From: Marimicrobium sp913061115
GTDB lineage: Bacteria; Pseudomonadota; Gammaproteobacteria; Pseudomonadales; Halieaceae
NCBI RefSeq assembly: GCF_047729875.1
Contig: NZ_CP159826.1
Span: forward strand, 372,001 to 436,000
DNA length: 64,000 nucleotides
Reading direction: 5' to 3'
Shown here: positions 43,172 to 52,066 of the stretch, one piece after another
How the letters are laid out: each line of letters starts with the position of its first letter
Numbering within the stretch: the stretch's first letter is position 1
Notes under the pieces: model-generated
Databases searched by the model: none
What the model was told of the DNA's origin: nothing
Seen by the model: only the letters and a program-made list of their open reading frames with translations
Made by a program: the position numbers and the translations under genes

Positions 43172-44734
43172 TTATAGGCGGGACTTGGGCCCTGCTGCGG
43201 TGATGTCCTGCGACACCTGAAACTTCTTAATGTTTTCCTCAAACAGGGCGGCTAATTTGCTCGCCTGTTCGTCATAGACCGCTGCACTACCCCAGCCTTT
43301 GCGTGGGTCGACGTATTTGGCGTCGACGCCCGGGATTTCGGTTGGGAAATGTAGGTTGATAATGTCCAAATGATCGGTGGGGGCATTTAACAACACACCG
43401 CTCTGGCAAGCCTGAACGACTGCGCGGGTAACTGGGATGGGAAATCGTGACCCTGTTCCGCCAGGAGCACCTGACCCACCTGCCCAGCCGGTATTCACCA
43501 GATAGACATGGCTATCGAAATCGTCGATGCGCTTCATCAGCAATTCGGCGTAGTCACTGGCCGGTCGCGGCATGAATGGAGCACCGAAGCAGGTGGAAAA
43601 AGTCGGGTGTATGCCCGCTTCAGCGCCTAGTTCAGTGGAGCCCACTCTGGCGGTATAGCCGCTGAGGAAGTGGAATGCTGCGGCTTCCTTGGACAATATT
43701 GAGACCGGGGGTAACACGCCGGAGACATCACATGTCAGGAAGATCACGCACTTTGGCTCGCCGCCACTGTTGGTGTCAGTGCGTTTTTCGACATGCTCCA
43801 GCGGGTAACAGCAGCGGCCATTCTCCGTGAGGTTTGTGTCGCAATAGTCGGCAAGACGGCTGTCATCTACGACGACATTTTCGACAATGGCGCCAAACCG
43901 GATAGCGTCCCAAATCACTGGCTCATTCTTTTGACTCAAGTCAATGGTTTTGGCGTAGCAACCCCCTTCAAGGTTGAAAACTGAGCCCTTGGCCCAGCCG
44001 TGTTCGTCATCACCGATCAGGTAGCGATCCGGGTCGGCGGAGAGTGTGGTTTTGCCCGTTCCAGATAAACCAAAGAATAGAGTGGTGTCGCCATCTTCGC
44101 CCACGTTGGCACTGCAGTGCATGGGCATAACATCTTTTTCAGGTAATAAGAAATTTTGCACCGAGAACATGGATTTTTTCATTTCTCCGGCATAGCGCAT
44201 GCCAGCAAGCAGTACCTTGCGCTGGGCGAAATTAATGATAACAACGCCATCGGAGTTGGTGCCATCGCGCTCAGGGTCACACTCGAAACTAGCGACGTTG
44301 AGAATATTCCATTCGGGCTTTCGGCCGGCATTATAGGTCTTGGGGCGGATAAACATATTGCGCCCAAACAGAGCCTGCCAAGCGGTTTCTGTTGTGACTT
44401 TCACGGGCAGGTAGTGATCGCTGTGCTCGCCCACATGAAGGTGGGTAATGAATTTCTCACGAACCTCCAAATGTGACTGCACACGATCCCACAGAGCGTC
44501 AAACTTGTCGCTGTCGAAGGGCCGATTTACGCTGCCCCAGTCGATGCTGTCTGCGGTGCTGGGTTCTTTGACCACAAATCGGTCAGCAGGTGAGCGGCCT
44601 GTGCGTCTTCCTGTTGTCACCAGCAGAGCGCCGGTATTGGTCAATATTCCCTCTCCGCGCTTTAGTGATGCTTCAATCAGCTTGGAAGGTGCCAGGTTGG
44701 TGTGCTCCTGGGCGGTATGGGTATCTACAGTCAT
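43172..44734 (-). CDS. pckA: Phosphoenolpyruvate carboxykinase (ATP)
   Basis: A 520-residue gluconeogenesis enzyme that makes PEP and CO2 from oxaloacetate and ATP. It carries the P-loop GLSGTGKTTLS, the metal-binding DDEHGW and the FLSGYTA.VGSTE segment. Length is slightly under the common 530-540 but complete at both ends. An AGGA site precedes the ATG. Convenient for growth on fatty acids or organic acids, in line with the other genes in the window. Confidence 0.97.
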   Translation of the reverse strand: MTVDTHTAQEHTNLAPSKLIEASLKRGEGILTNTGALLVTTGRRTGRSPADRFVVKEPSTADSIDWGSVNRPFDSDKFDALWDRVQSHLEVREKFITHLHVGEHSDHYLPVKVTTETAWQALFGRNMFIRPKTYNAGRKPEWNILNVASFECDPERDGTNSDGVVIINFAQRKVLLAGMRYAGEMKKSMFSVQNFLLPEKDVMPMHCSANVGEDGDTTLFFGLSGTGKTTLSADPDRYLIGDDEHGWAKGSVFNLEGGCYAKTIDLSQKNEPVIWDAIRFGAIVENVVVDDSRLADYCDTNLTENGRCCYPLEHVEKRTDTNSGGEPKCVIFLTCDVSGVLPPVSILSKEAAAFHFLSGYTARVGSTELGAEAGIHPTFSTCFGAPFMPRPASDYAELLMKRIDDFDSHVYLVNTGWAGGSGAPGGTGSRFPIPVTRAVVQACQSGVLLNAPTDHLDIINLHFPTEIPGVDAKYVDPRKGWGSAAVYDEQASKLAALFEENIKKFQVSQDITAAGPKSRL

Positions 44735-44786
44735 TGTTCGTCCTGTCAGTATGCAGCGCTAGCCGGGTCGAGCCTTTGCGCCAATT

Positions 44787-44855
44787 ATCGGGCCCTAGCT
44801 GGTGCCCGATTATGTCAGAATCGTCGCGTTATGCGAAATATATCGGGCATAATTT
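44787..44855. promoter_or_regulatory. ATCGGGC repeats upstream of pckA
   Basis: ATCGGGC occurs at 44,787 and 44,849, and its complement GCCCGAT at 44,804-44,810. The first and the inverted copy form a 7-bp hairpin. They lie in the 145-base hslO-pckA gap and could be regulator sites for pckA or a terminator for hslO. No T-run supports the latter. Confidence 0.3.
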
Positions 44856-44879
44856 CAGCGAATTCCGCCTAGCAGGCGC

Positions 44880-45782
44880 TCAGTGTAAGATTTTTGCCTC
44901 ATCGTCTCCTAAAATATTGGCGAGGTCACTGCGGGTATACTGGTAGTGCTGGTTGCAAAATTCACAGTCCATGATGATGCTGCCTAGTTCTTCTAATAAC
45001 TCTTCGATGTCGGCGGGATTTAAAGTGAGTAAGGCCTTGTGGGTGCGCTCGCGGGAGCAGCTGCAGTGAAAACTGACATCAGAAGGTTCAAATAGGCGCA
45101 CGCGGTCTTCATGGTAGAGTTGGTAGAGCAACTGTTCACTCTCAACTTGGCGTAGCTCACAGTCCGTCACAGTGGACGCCAGTGAATAGACGTGCTCCCA
45201 CTGTTGCGCTCGCTGGTCATCGTCAGTGGTGATGAGTGCAGGCAGCTGCTGTAATAGCAGGCCTGCTGCCTGGTGCCCGTCGGCTGTCAGCCAGACGCGG
45301 GTGTTCAATTGCTCGGACCGTTTAAAGTAGCCATCCAGACTGTTGGACAGCGAACCTTGCTCGAGCGGGACGATACCCTGATAACGCTGGCCATGGGTCG
45401 GATCGATGGTGATTGCTAGTTGGCCGTCCTTAAGCAGCTGATCATTGCTATCGGAAGTAGCCTGGCTCGCTCCCCGGGCAATACCGCGCACGCGCAAGCG
45501 GTGGTCGCATTCCACCATCAGCAGCGGTATCTCGCCTTCTGATCGCACCTGCAAAATCAATGTCCCCTCGAACTTGAGATTGGTGCTCAACAGCACTGCG
45601 GCGGCCAGAAATTCGCCCAGTAGACGACTCACGGCTAAGGGATACTGGTGGATGGCGATTATTTCGCGATACGCCGAGTCGAGGTGGACGATTTCGCCAC
45701 GGATATCCGCGTCCTCAAATAGGAAGCGCCGTGTTCCATCACTGCTCGGCGGTATTTCGGTGGAATCAAGGGTTTCAGGCAT
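44880..45782 (-). CDS. hslO: Hsp33 redox-regulated chaperone
   Basis: A 300-residue holdase chaperone activated by oxidation of a C-terminal zinc site. The zinc cysteines appear as CSC...(27 residues)...CEFC near residues 243-276. The N-terminal FLFEDADIRGEIVHLD and the substrate-binding core are complete. No hslR (ribosome-associated heat-shock protein) is adjacent. Confidence 0.95.
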   Translation of the reverse strand: MPETLDSTEIPPSSDGTRRFLFEDADIRGEIVHLDSAYREIIAIHQYPLAVSRLLGEFLAAAVLLSTNLKFEGTLILQVRSEGEIPLLMVECDHRLRVRGIARGASQATSDSNDQLLKDGQLAITIDPTHGQRYQGIVPLEQGSLSNSLDGYFKRSEQLNTRVWLTADGHQAAGLLLQQLPALITTDDDQRAQQWEHVYSLASTVTDCELRQVESEQLLYQLYHEDRVRLFEPSDVSFHCSCSRERTHKALLTLNPADIEELLEELGSIIMDCEFCNQHYQYTRSDLANILGDDEAKILH

Positions 45783-46209
45783 GCTGTTGCTCCCGCAAAG
45801 TGGCTAAGTAAATACCCAAAGCACTCTGGATGCCAGAGCGAAGACCGTTTCGGCAAGATGTTTACATCACAGGCGTCCTCCGTTTAGCCCTGTTCGATCT
45901 GTTTCCCCAGCTTAAGGAACACCTATTGGGCAGCCTGTTTGCACTGTGACCGAGTATCCCCAAAATTAGCCGGAGCAACGGCATTAATCCCCCGCAGGAT
46001 TCATTTTCGATGCTCTCATCATGTCCTACCCTTGCGCCTAGAGCAGACATTACGACTCTCGCCCCGCCAGCAACCGGGTGCAGGGTTTAGTATGTGAGGC
46101 CAGCTATGAATAATTTCACCCTCTCTGAGACCTTGACCCTATTAGCGGCTACAGTATGTTTTTTGAGCCAAGCAATAGGCTTCCCTTTTACTGTTTGAGG
46201 ATTTAGGCA
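45783..46209. other. Intergenic region between hslO and the LLM-thiolase operon
   Basis: About 430 bases with the divergent promoters. The only open piece of note is a 30-codon hydrophobic peptide (46,106-46,198) with a GAGG site, ending 11 bases before the LLM gene. It may be a leader peptide or chance. Confidence 0.4.
46106..46198 (+). CDS. Possible 30-aa leader or small membrane peptide
   Basis: ATG 46,106 to TGA 46,196-46,198, with GAGG about seven bases upstream. The middle is hydrophobic (TLTLLAATVCFLSQAIGF-like). It lies directly ahead of the LLM gene. No family; could be random. Confidence 0.2.
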   Translation: MNNFTLSETLTLLAATVCFLSQAIGFPFTV

Positions 46210-47076
46210 ATGAGATTCAGTTATCAGATTGGCATGTGTGAGGCCGACCATTATCTGCCTTTGGCCAGAGCGGCAGAACAGGCGGGTTTCGATGGCATTA
46301 CGATTCCCGATAGCATTTGTTATCCCCAGGAGGCCAGTTCTAAATACCCCTATAACAATGATGGCAGCAGGGAGTTTCTGGAAAGCGTGCCGTTCATTGA
46401 AAGTCTTATTGCGATTGCAGCAATGGCGGCTGTTACCGAGAAAATTCGACTCGCGACATTCGTCTATAAACTGGCCGTGCGCCAGGCGCCCGTTGTGGCC
46501 AAACAGGTACAGGGCATTCAGTCGTTGTCCGGCAATCGTTTTGATTTTGGTATTGGGATTAGCCCGTGGGAGGAGGATTTTGCGATCTGTGGCGTGCCCT
46601 GGGAAAAGCGTGGGAAGCGATTAGATGAACAAATCGATATTTTGCGCGGACTAGAGACCGGCGAGTATTTCGGCTATGTGGGCGAAATCCACAATATGCC
46701 GGCCAACAAGATGAACCCAGTGCCCACCAAGCCAACCCCGCTGCTGATTGGCGGACACACAGAGCTAGCCTTGAAACGCGCTGCGCGGGTGGGTGATGGC
46801 TGGATGTGTGCAGGTGCGAATATTGAGGAGCTGGAGGCGTATATCGGCCGCATTAATCAGCTGCGTCAGGAATACGGGACGGCGGATAAGCCTTTTAGGG
46901 TATATACCACCGGACAGAATGCCTTCACTCCTGAGGGTATTGAAAAGCTCGAAAGCATTGGGGTGTCTGACGTCATTATCGGTTTTCGCAATGTGTATGC
47001 AATGGAAGCCGATAAGCCTTTGGAAGAAAAAATCGGCATGCTGAACTGGTACGCGGGCGAGTTTATTCATGGCTGA
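46210..47076 (+). CDS. LLM class oxidoreductase (F420-type subfamily sequence)
   Basis: A 288-residue luciferase-like TIM-barrel protein. It starts with MRFSYQIGMCEADHYLPLARAAEQAGF and has 'GITIPDSICYPQEAS', 'IRLATFVYKLAVRQAPVVAKQ' and 'LIGGHTELALKRAARVGDGW' typical of the group. Most members are called F420-dependent, but the organism is unlikely to make F420, so FMN is a reasonable alternative. It overlaps the thiolase-like gene by eight bases, so they form an operon. Confidence 0.88.
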   Translation: MRFSYQIGMCEADHYLPLARAAEQAGFDGITIPDSICYPQEASSKYPYNNDGSREFLESVPFIESLIAIAAMAAVTEKIRLATFVYKLAVRQAPVVAKQVQGIQSLSGNRFDFGIGISPWEEDFAICGVPWEKRGKRLDEQIDILRGLETGEYFGYVGEIHNMPANKMNPVPTKPTPLLIGGHTELALKRAARVGDGWMCAGANIEELEAYIGRINQLRQEYGTADKPFRVYTTGQNAFTPEGIEKLESIGVSDVIIGFRNVYAMEADKPLEEKIGMLNWYAGEFIHG

Positions 47077-48544
47077 GTGCGGGGTCACTACTCCGGTCCT
47101 AGTCGGTGTGGGTGCTGTTCAGCAGCACATTGAGGATTATGAGTGTGCGCTGGAACCGGTAGCCCTGATGGAGCAGGCTTTGCGCAATGCCGCCGTCGAC
47201 GCAGGCAGCATGCAGCTCCTGAGTTTGGCAGATGAAATTCTGGTGCCGAAAAGTCTCTGGAGCTACACAGATCCAGGGCGTTTGCTGGCCGCTTCTTTGG
47301 GCGCACACTCTGCCACTACGCTACTGGCGGAATTTGGGATATTGCAACAGAGCCTGTTGACCCGAGCCTGCCAGCGCATAAAGGATGGAGACGCCGACGT
47401 GATACTGGTTGCCGGTGGAGAGGCGAGGTTCCGCGCTCTGTGTGCAGGCAAGGCCGGTGTTGAGGCTTTCGAAACCCCACAAAACGGTGCTGAGCCGGAC
47501 ATCACTTTGCAACCCCAGGATGAGATGTGGTCATCTGTGGAGTCAGACAGCGGTTTGGGTATGCCTGTCGGTTACTACGCTATCCTCGATAGCGCGTTGC
47601 GCTACAAGCAAGGTTTGACTGTGGACCAGCACAGAGATCAGATAGCCAGTATGTATGCCAGGTTGAGTGAACTAGCGGCAGATAATCCGGATGCCTGGTC
47701 CGGCCAAGTCGTGTCGGCGTCCCATATTCGGGAGCATTCTGCTGCCAATCGTATGCTGGCTTTTCCTTACACCAAATTGCATAACAGTCAGTGGAATGTT
47801 GATCAGGCGGCTGGTCTTATATTGTGTTCTGCGGGCGTCGCCGAGACATTAGGTATCGAGCGCAGCAAGTGGGTGTTTCCACAGGCGTTTACGGAATCGA
47901 ATGACATGTCGGTGGTCGCCAGTCGCAAGGACCTCGGCGCCAGCCCAGGATTTCGTGTTGCGGGGCAGGTCGCCATGACGTTGGCGGGTGTGGATTTTAA
48001 TGATATTCGCTTTTGCGAGCTCTATTCCTGCTTCCCCTATGCGGTTCGTGTGCAGTTAGAAGAATTTGGCTTGAATTTAAACCGTGATGTGAGTGTTACC
48101 GGAGGGATGACCTTCGGTGGAGGTCCTTTGAATAATTTTGCCTTGCAGGCTACGGTGAAAATGGCTCAGTTGTTGCGTAAAAACCCTGCAGAGACCGGGC
48201 TAGTGACCACGGTAAGTGGCTTGCTGACCAAGCAGGCGTGTGCGTTGTGGTCGGCCAATCCGGGAGTCAGGGAATGGAGCTGTGCAGATGTTACTGATCA
48301 GGTGCGTGAGCAGAGTGATGTGTGTGAGGTGGTTTCAAATTATACAGGGAAGGGCTCCGTTGCCGGCTATACGGTACTGCATCAGGGATCGGATCCTTGG
48401 CGCGCTGTGGCCGTATTCGATTTGCCCGATGGCCAACGCACTGTGGCGTATAGTGAGGATCCTGCCATGATGGAGGCCATGATGACGCAAGAGTGCTGTG
48501 GCATGTCTTATGATGTGTCCGCAGGACGGTTTCAGTCACACTAG
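47069..48544 (+). CDS. Thiolase-like (acetyl-CoA acetyltransferase family) protein
   Basis: A 491-residue protein of the thiolase superfamily, with 'TPVLVGVGAVQQ' at its start, a DADVILVAGGEA motif and C-terminal 'GGMTFGGGPLNNF'. The usual thiolase nucleophile Cys region near residue 90 is not clearly present, as in many SCP-x-like or DUF-type members. It likely acts on an acyl-CoA chain in a side branch of beta-oxidation or sterol-type breakdown. Coupled to the LLM gene by overlap. Confidence 0.85.
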   Translation: MAECGVTTPVLVGVGAVQQHIEDYECALEPVALMEQALRNAAVDAGSMQLLSLADEILVPKSLWSYTDPGRLLAASLGAHSATTLLAEFGILQQSLLTRACQRIKDGDADVILVAGGEARFRALCAGKAGVEAFETPQNGAEPDITLQPQDEMWSSVESDSGLGMPVGYYAILDSALRYKQGLTVDQHRDQIASMYARLSELAADNPDAWSGQVVSASHIREHSAANRMLAFPYTKLHNSQWNVDQAAGLILCSAGVAETLGIERSKWVFPQAFTESNDMSVVASRKDLGASPGFRVAGQVAMTLAGVDFNDIRFCELYSCFPYAVRVQLEEFGLNLNRDVSVTGGMTFGGGPLNNFALQATVKMAQLLRKNPAETGLVTTVSGLLTKQACALWSANPGVREWSCADVTDQVREQSDVCEVVSNYTGKGSVAGYTVLHQGSDPWRAVAVFDLPDGQRTVAYSEDPAMMEAMMTQECCGMSYDVSAGRFQSH

Positions 48545-49572
48545 TCTTTGCGAACCTCTCCGGGTGTCATTCCTGTCCATTTAAGATAGGCCCGGCGGAA
48601 GTTTGAGGGATCACTGAAGCCTATTTTATAGGCGATACTGGATAAAGACAGACGTGTATTTTGCAGGTAGCGGGTAGCGTGTTCGACGCGCACCTGATCC
48701 AGCAATTGCTGAAAAGACTGCTGTTCTTCATCCAGGCGCCGTCGGTATGTGCGTGGGCTTAAATTGAGCATAGTGGCGATTCGCGGCATCTGAGGATACT
48801 GGCCCTCCAGTTTGCGTAATAACCGCAGGGTCTGCTCGGCCACTGATTTTTCTTCTTCCAGATCTGCCAGCAAACGGGCGCATTCCGCCTCATAAAGATT
48901 CCGCAATACCGGGTTGGAGGAAGGAACGGGCGTACTGAGGAGGTCGCGATGAAATAAAATACCGCCTCTTACGCAGTTGAAGTAAACCTCGTTTCCTAGG
49001 GCCTCGTAATAGATGCTGGAGTGAGCCGGCTCTGGATAAGGCAGCTCCATGTGCAGACACAAATCAGGTGCATTTAATAAACCACGCAGTGTGTTAACGA
49101 AGGCGCCGTATAAAAGCTCATACCCAAACTCGACCGACACATCGCTCGGCGTGCTGACCAGCGTTAGGACACACTGCTCGCCGATGGTCTCGAGTTCGAG
49201 CTGGATTCCTGATGCCAATAGGTGGTAGTACTTCAGCAGCAAATCCATAACCTGTGCCAGGTCACGGCAGGTCATAAAGGCCTGACCCAGTATAGCGTGA
49301 GCGCTCAGATTAAGACGCAATCCCAGTTTTAGCCCCAGTGCGGGGTTATCCGTTAGCCTTTGGGCGTTTGCGACGAGTTGGTTGAAGTCCGCATCATCGA
49401 TGCGAGCACCGATTCCGGAAATACCACTTTCTGCAAGCGTGGTGCCAGCGAGCAAGCTGTCACGTGCGCAACCCTGACTCTCCGCCATGTCGATAAGAAT
49501 CAGGATGTACTGAGCGGGTGTGGTGGTATTAGGCATCCCGCTATTTGGCCACAAAAGACTGCTATTTGACAA
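48541..49572 (-). CDS. AraC-family transcriptional regulator
   Basis: A 343-residue regulator: an N-terminal arabinose-binding-type (PF12625) ligand domain and a C-terminal double HTH with 'RIATMLNLSPRTYRRRLDEEQQSF' and 'LSLSSIAYKIGFSDPSNFRRAYLKWTG'. Its 3' end touches the thiolase-like gene, and its 5' end is 72 bases from the divergent di-iron protein gene. It probably controls that gene or the LLM-thiolase pair. Confidence 0.9.
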   Translation of the reverse strand: MSNSSLLWPNSGMPNTTTPAQYILILIDMAESQGCARDSLLAGTTLAESGISGIGARIDDADFNQLVANAQRLTDNPALGLKLGLRLNLSAHAILGQAFMTCRDLAQVMDLLLKYYHLLASGIQLELETIGEQCVLTLVSTPSDVSVEFGYELLYGAFVNTLRGLLNAPDLCLHMELPYPEPAHSSIYYEALGNEVYFNCVRGGILFHRDLLSTPVPSSNPVLRNLYEAECARLLADLEEEKSVAEQTLRLLRKLEGQYPQMPRIATMLNLSPRTYRRRLDEEQQSFQQLLDQVRVEHATRYLQNTRLSLSSIAYKIGFSDPSNFRRAYLKWTGMTPGEVRKD

Positions 49573-49644
49573 GACTTTACCTTGTCCGATTTTTGGCTAT
49601 GGCCCATAGTAAATTCTTGAAATCAATAACCAACTAGACGAGCG

Positions 49645-50838
49645 ATGACTATGCAAATTAAATGGACCGAAGAGGCACCCCGAAAAATCCAGCGCCACGC
49701 AGGCGCCGATTACCCCAGTGAAAACCCTGATCTGGAGGACCTGCTGACCAGTGCCGATGTTGACCATGTGGCCGAGATTTTTCAGACTCCGCTGAGTGGC
49801 TCTTATAATTGGGATTATGATGTTCAGGATGATCGGATTAAGAAGCTCTATGATCTTGGCAAGCAGCTCAACTGGGACCCCGAGATGGACATCGACTGGG
49901 ACCGTCCGTGGCCCACGGAAGAGCGGGCCCCAGAGATGATGAACCTGCATGATTATGAGCCTTATCTGGCCATGGATGAAAAAACGAAGGATGAGTTCTG
50001 GTTGCATATGAACGCTTGGAGCCTGTCCCAATTTCTGCACGGTGAGCAGGGGGCGCTGTTGGTAGCCTCGCAGCTTTGCTCCTGTGCGCCCACGTTGAAC
50101 GCCAAGCTTTACGCGGCCTCGCAAACCTTTGATGAGGCGCGCCATGTCGAGGTGTTCAATAAATACCTGCGGCAGCGAGTGGGAATGACCTATCCGATCA
50201 ATACGCATCTGAAAAGCATTATTGACAAAATCCTCACCGATGAGCGTTGGGATATGAAGTTCATTGGCATGCAAATAGTGATCGAAGGTCTTGCGCTATC
50301 AGCTTTCGGTACAGCCCGTGAAACTACACCCGATGAGGTTCTTAAGGATGTGTTGTATCTCGTCACTCGGGATGAAGCGCGGCACGTGACGTTTGGGGTC
50401 AACTACCTAGAAGAGTTCGTTAAGACGTTGACCGACGAAGAACGCGAAGAGCGAGCCCAGTTCGCTTATGAGGCCTGTGCTATTAGTCGCGAGCGCCTGG
50501 TGGCTACAGACGTATTTCGTCACTTTGGCTGGGATGTGGAAGAGGCTCGCAAAAAAGTGCTGGAAGGGTTTGTGATGTCCACCTTCCGCAATCTGTTGTT
50601 TCAGCGTGTCATTCCTAATCTCGCTCGTATCGGCTTGCTGACGGAGAAAATACGCCCAAAATTCGAGTCTTTAGGTGTCCTGGATTACGAAAATTTAGCC
50701 ACTGATGGTGATATCGATTGGTCAGTACTGGAGCGTCCACTCGATACGCAGGAAGCCCAGTCGTATGAGCAGAGTATGTTGGCTGCGTTCGCTAAGAAGC
50801 ATGAGGAGGTAGAGGCGAGGGTTGATTCCGCTGCCTGA
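49645..50838 (+). CDS. Ferritin-like di-iron protein
   Basis: A 397-residue four-helix-bundle protein. Candidate iron ligands are a Glu in 'HGEQGALLVA', 'DEARHVEV' (E-x-x-H), a Glu in 'IEGLALSAFG' and a second 'DEARHVTFG' E-x-x-H pair. That is the classic carboxylate di-iron pattern of oxidases and hydroxylases (AurF/rubrerythrin/RNR R2 superfamily). The substrate and partner reductase are unknown. Divergent from the AraC regulator; ends in a strong shared terminator before rpsT. Confidence 0.8.
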   Translation: MTMQIKWTEEAPRKIQRHAGADYPSENPDLEDLLTSADVDHVAEIFQTPLSGSYNWDYDVQDDRIKKLYDLGKQLNWDPEMDIDWDRPWPTEERAPEMMNLHDYEPYLAMDEKTKDEFWLHMNAWSLSQFLHGEQGALLVASQLCSCAPTLNAKLYAASQTFDEARHVEVFNKYLRQRVGMTYPINTHLKSIIDKILTDERWDMKFIGMQIVIEGLALSAFGTARETTPDEVLKDVLYLVTRDEARHVTFGVNYLEEFVKTLTDEEREERAQFAYEACAISRERLVATDVFRHFGWDVEEARKKVLEGFVMSTFRNLLFQRVIPNLARIGLLTEKIRPKFESLGVLDYENLATDGDIDWSVLERPLDTQEAQSYEQSMLAAFAKKHEEVEARVDSAA

Positions 50839-50895
50839 GTGGTTGCATTCGCCCTGCTGAGCCGCGGGACAGTGGGTGTTAAATAATCGAGGCGC

Positions 50896-50926
50896 AAAAA
50901 AGCCGGCATAGTAGCCGGCTTTTTTG
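50896..50926. terminator. Bidirectional terminator between the di-iron gene and rpsT
   Basis: AAAAAGCCGGC (to ~50,907) pairs with GCCGGCTTTTTT (50,914-50,925) around a short loop, with T-runs on both strands. Serves the rightward di-iron gene and the leftward rpsT gene. Confidence 0.9.
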
Positions 50927-50946
50927 TATCTGGCAGGTGTGCAGCG

Positions 50947-51213
50947 CTATACAGTCAACGCCTTAACCTGCGCGTTAAGACGACTTTTGTGACGTGCTGC
51001 CTTGTTTTTGTGGATGATGCCCTTGTCTGCTAAGCGGTCGATGACCGGTACGGCATGGTCATAGGCTGATTTTGCTGCTGCAGGATCGCCGCTACCGATG
51101 GCGGCGTTGACCTTTTTAATCACGGTGCGAACAAGCGACCGCAAACTAGAGTTATGTGTGCGACGCTTTTCTGACTGGCGGGCACGTTTTTTTGCTTGTG
51201 GTGAATTCGCCAC
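50947..51213 (-). CDS. rpsT: Ribosomal protein S20
   Basis: An 88-residue, very basic small-subunit protein that binds 16S rRNA. The start ANSPQAKKRARQSEKRRTHN and the C-terminal KNKAARHKSRLNAQVK match bacterial S20. Single gene with its own promoter to the right and the bidirectional terminator to the left. Confidence 0.98.
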   Translation of the reverse strand: MANSPQAKKRARQSEKRRTHNSSLRSLVRTVIKKVNAAIGSGDPAAAKSAYDHAVPVIDRLADKGIIHKNKAARHKSRLNAQVKALTV

Positions 51214-51323
51214 GGTGTATTACCTCGATTGAGAGTCAAAAAATTGAGAGGCGCGATTATTCACATTCGCTATCCGCTTGTCAACTGCTGTGATGCTGGT
51301 TTGCCCACTACGAGCTGAGGTAT

Positions 51324-51339
51324 ACTAACGCCTATTAGT
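51324..51339. promoter_or_regulatory. Inverted repeat upstream of the TetR gene
   Basis: ACTAA and TTAGT form arms with a 6-base spacer, overlapping a TATACT-like -10 sequence, 38-53 bases before the TetR start. The position suits autorepression. No experimental basis. Confidence 0.3.
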
Positions 51340-51376
51340 CATTATTTGTCGATTGTTGAGGCTGACGTGTTTACGA

Positions 51377-52003
51377 ATGGATAATTCAGTGGTGGCGACC
51401 GCCCCTCCCCGCGGCACTTCGGATCGGATTCTCGATGCGGCGGAAGACATCTTTGCCGAAAAAGGCTACAGCGCAACTTCGCTGGGTGATGTTGCAGACC
51501 GCGTAGGCATTCGCTCCCCCAGCCTGTATAACCATTTCAAGAACAAGGAGGCCCTGTATGAGGCGGTACTTGAGCGTTTGCTTACGGATTTCTCGGCACC
51601 TCTGGCAGAACTAGACAGTGGGCCCGTGACCAATGAGAGGGTCTTCCAATGGCTGGAGACCATCGTTCGTCTACACCATGCCAACCCCAACCTTGCTCGA
51701 TTACTGCAACATGCAGCCCTTTCTGGCGGGCCTCATACCAATCAATTGATTGATCGGTTGTTTCGCCCCATGTTTCAGTCGGGAGCAAAAATAGAGGGCG
51801 CGGACATTAGTTTATTCGAAAACTCGGGGTTACAGCCCTGGGCGGTAATGGCTTTTAATAATCTGGTCATGTCTTACGTCACGATGGCGCCGATGTACCG
51901 GGACCTACTCGGGGAGGATCCGTTCAGCGACAAAGCCTTGAAGAATCAGCTTAAGCTTGTCAAAACCCTGCTACGAGCCGTTTTTGAGTACAAAGGGGAG
52001 TAG
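51377..52003 (+). CDS. TetR-family regulator
   Basis: A 208-residue repressor-type protein with the HTH 'YSATSLGDVADRVGIRSPSLYNHFKNKEAL'. I chose the ATG at 51,377; the frame is open up to a TTG at 51,353. The C-terminal ligand domain is all-helical and does not reveal the ligand. The phosphatase gene follows in the same direction by 63 bases. Confidence 0.88.
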   Translation: MDNSVVATAPPRGTSDRILDAAEDIFAEKGYSATSLGDVADRVGIRSPSLYNHFKNKEALYEAVLERLLTDFSAPLAELDSGPVTNERVFQWLETIVRLHHANPNLARLLQHAALSGGPHTNQLIDRLFRPMFQSGAKIEGADISLFENSGLQPWAVMAFNNLVMSYVTMAPMYRDLLGEDPFSDKALKNQLKLVKTLLRAVFEYKGE

Positions 52004-52066
52004 GTTTTTTACACTTACGTTAGCATGTAGCACGCAATAAATTATCTAAGAGGTCTGTTCTAGATC

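Noticed and set aside
45862..46050. 62-codon minus-strand frame upstream of hslO
   Set aside because: No ribosome site or motif; probably chance. No hslR-like S4 domain is present.
46210..47076. Reading the LLM protein as proof of coenzyme F420 use
   Set aside because: The subfamily name is misleading in gammaproteobacteria; no F420 synthesis genes are seen in the window.
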